Below, one piece after another: positions 6,111 to 7,838 of a stretch of 7,838 nucleotides of DNA; position 1 is the first letter of the stretch; every line of letters begins with the position of its first letter. Source of the DNA: Alphaproteobacteria bacterium (lineage in GTDB: Bacteria; Pseudomonadota; Alphaproteobacteria; Caulobacterales; Maricaulaceae); assembly GCA_030428405.1 (NCBI GenBank), contig JAUIEH010000109.1, positions 1 through 7,838 of the forward strand. The letters are read 5' to 3'. Both the position numbers and the translations under genes were made by a program. The notes under the pieces were generated by a model. It saw nothing but the letters and a program-made list of their open reading frames with translations. It was not told the origin of the DNA and did not search any database.

Positions 6111-7838
6111 TTAGAATTCCGAACGCAGCGTGATGCCGTAGGTCGCCGGAGCGCCCATGAATGCGTCATATGAGGCCGTATTGCGCGGGCCGAGACGCGT
6201 GCCGTCGCCACCGCGGCTGCCTTGCGCGAAGGCGTCGAACGCGACCTGAGCGTAGGTCTCGTCGGTGATGTTGCGTCCCCACAACTCGACCGCCCACAGA
6301 CCGTTTTCGGCGCCAAGCGAGATGCTCGCATTCAGCGTCGCAAACGAGTCCTGCTCTTTCTCCGGATCGAGGTCGGAGCCGGTGTTGTACTCGCTCACCC
6401 AGCGGGTGTTGAGGTTGAAGCCGCCGACGAGGCTTGCGCCGATCGGACGCTCATAGTTGACGCCGGCGTTGATGAAGAATTCCGGCGACAGAGAGATATT
6501 CTCGCCTGCGAGCGCGTTCAGGCCGGCGTTTCCAGGCACCGTAAAGTCGTCATACTCAGCGTCGACCCAGGCGATGCCGCCCGTGATGTCGAGGCCTTCG
6601 ACGGGCGGGGCCCAGAGGAAGTCAAGTTCGGCGCCCGTGGACACCACTTCCGGAACCGAGTTGACGACGAACTGAACGCCGGTGAACGAGTTCAGCTGGA
6701 AGTCCTCGGTGGTCTGATAGAACAAGTTGCCGTTCAAGCGCAGCGAACGGCTGAACAGCTCCGAGTTGAAGCCGACTTCGAAGGCCTGAGTGACTTCGGC
6801 CGCGAAGCTGGTGTCGACGCCGACATAGCCGCCGCGCACCGGATCGAACGTGCCGTTGAACTGACGGTCGAGGTTGAAGCCGCCGGCCTTAAAGCCGCGC
6901 GAATAACCGCCATAGAGCAGAATGTCGTCGGAGACGGCGTAGCTCAGGCGAATCGTGCCCGAGAGATCGTCATCCTCGATCGACTGGTCATAGCCGGTCG
7001 CATCCAGACCCGTGCGGGCGTAGGGCAAACAAATCAGCGGCGCAGCGCCCGCGGCGCCAGCCAAAGCGGCCGCTTGCGCAGCGAGCGTCGCGTTGCCCGG
7101 GTTTGCAGCCGCAGCCGCAGCGGCGGCGGCCGCAGCAGCGGCGGCGCCGGCGGCGGGATTGGGGCCGAAGGTTGCTTCCAGCGCGCCGCAAGCGACCGGC
7201 GAGTTCGTCGAGAACGACGCCGTCAGGTCTTTTTCTTCATGCGTGTAACGAAGACCGATCGTCAGATCCAAACGGTCCGTGATCGAGATCGTGTTGTGCG
7301 TGAAGAGCGCGAGACTGGTCGTCTCCTGCATGTAGATGTCTTGGTTGATGCCGGTGCCTGGCGCGATGCCCTGGCCGACAAGCGCAGGGTTGCCGAGAAT
7401 GGCGCCAGCGATCGTCGTCGGGTCCGGCGCGCCGCCGGCGCCCAGCGACAGAAGCACGCTGAGATATTCGTCCCAGTCCTCGCCGAAGCGCAGCGCGGAA
7501 CGGTTGTCGATCTGCTCGTCAGCGAAGAAGCCGCCGACCAGCCAGTCGACTCGGCCGCTAACGCCCGCGAAGCGGAGTTCCTGGCTGAAGGTCTCGAAGT
7601 CGATCGTGTTCGCGCCCGGCGCGAAATAAGCGATGTCGAGCGCGGAGTAGTCGATGTCCGACGAGCGGTCCGTTTCCCAGTTCCGCCAGGCGGTGATGGA
7701 GGTCAGCGTGCCCGGGCCGATATCCCAGTCAAACTGAGCCGAAGCGCCATGCTCTTCGACGCGCTGGACATAGGGATGGTTGGAGTAAGCGACGCGCGCT
7801 TCCGGATTGCCCGGCGCGATCTGACGCACCACGCCCGG
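6111..7838 (-). CDS. TonB-dependent outer-membrane receptor, C-terminal part (runs off right edge)
   Basis: The visible 575 residues are the beta-barrel of a TonB-dependent receptor, which imports large or scarce substrates (siderophores, B12, oligosaccharides, hydrophobic compounds) across the outer membrane using TonB energy. The signal peptide, TonB box and plug lie beyond the window; the frame is open to base 7838, so the GTG at 7832 is not the real start. Barrel landmarks: FSQELRF near 7590, LRYTHEEKDL near 7220-7250, YGGYSRGFKAGGFNLD near 6870-6916, GRNITDETY near 6251-6278, and the C-terminal strand ending in Phe (LRSEF), the usual outer-membrane assembly signal. A loop between two cysteines (codons 7188-7190 and 7029-7031) holds a run of 14 alanines (7104-7145). 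The style is that of the many sphingomonad/Hyphomonadaceae receptors. It converges on the acyl-CoA synthetase gene; the substrate is unknown. Confidence 0.93.
   Translation of the reverse strand, partial: PGVVRQIAPGNPEARVAYSNHPYVQRVEEHGASAQFDWDIGPGTLTSITAWRNWETDRSSDIDYSALDIAYFAPGANTIDFETFSQELRFAGVSGRVDWLVGGFFADEQIDNRSALRFGEDWDEYLSVLLSLGAGGAPDPTTIAGAILGNPALVGQGIAPGTGINQDIYMQETTSLALFTHNTISITDRLDLTIGLRYTHEEKDLTASFSTNSPVACGALEATFGPNPAAGAAAAAAAAAAAAAANPGNATLAAQAAALAGAAGAAPLICLPYARTGLDATGYDQSIEDDDLSGTIRLSYAVSDDILLYGGYSRGFKAGGFNLDRQFNGTFDPVRGGYVGVDTSFAAEVTQAFEVGFNSELFSRSLRLNGNLFYQTTEDFQLNSFTGVQFVVNSVPEVVSTGAELDFLWAPPVEGLDITGGIAWVDAEYDDFTVPGNAGLNALAGENISLSPEFFINAGVNYERPIGASLVGGFNLNTRWVSEYNTGSDLDPEKEQDSFATLNASISLGAENGLWAVELWGRNITDETYAQVAFDAFAQGSRGGDGTRLGPRNTASYDAFMGAPATYGITLRSEF

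Overview
The window is about 7.8 kb of GC-rich bacterial DNA with dense coding and short gaps. GTG starts are accepted freely, Shine-Dalgarno sequences are strong (AAGGGAGGA type), and the TonB-dependent receptor resembles those of sphingomonads and Hyphomonadaceae/Parvularculaceae. Together this suggests an alphaproteobacterium that degrades lipids or hydrocarbons. The lineage is my inference from gene style; no rRNA or other phylogenetic marker is present.

Layout, left to right. Five genes on the + strand (65-4046) lie 3-51 bp apart and read as one operon: a hot-dog acyl-CoA thioesterase, a MaoC/NodN-type (R)-specific enoyl-CoA hydratase, an SDR resembling the dehydrogenase domain of eukaryotic peroxisomal multifunctional enzyme 2 (HSD17B4), a zinc-free quinone-oxidoreductase-type MDR enzyme, and a second MDR enzyme of the prostaglandin reductase/CurA type. 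A hairpin plus U-rich tract (4055-4098) closes this operon. A 170-bp gap (4047-4216) then holds a perfect TetR-style dyad and another inverted repeat. It is followed by an AlkK-like medium/long-chain acyl-CoA synthetase with an unusual Ala/Pro-rich N-terminal extension (4217-6004). A 106-bp convergent gap carries two hairpins. The rest of the window, on the - strand, is the C-terminal 575 residues of a TonB-dependent outer-membrane receptor that runs off the right edge.

How it may work together (inference): the receptor could import a hydrophobic or conjugated substrate, and the synthetase would activate an acyl chain to its CoA thioester. The MaoC hydratase and SDR would carry out an (R)-3-hydroxyacyl-CoA round of hydration and oxidation, the two MDR enzymes would reduce enone/enoyl or carbonyl intermediates, and the thioesterase would release acyl groups or recycle CoA. 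No acyl-CoA dehydrogenase or thiolase lies in the window, so the pathway is incomplete here. I see no mobile element, CRISPR array, tRNA/rRNA gene or defence system. The region looks like an accessory lipid-catabolism locus; I found no clear undescribed system, though several details deserve checking.
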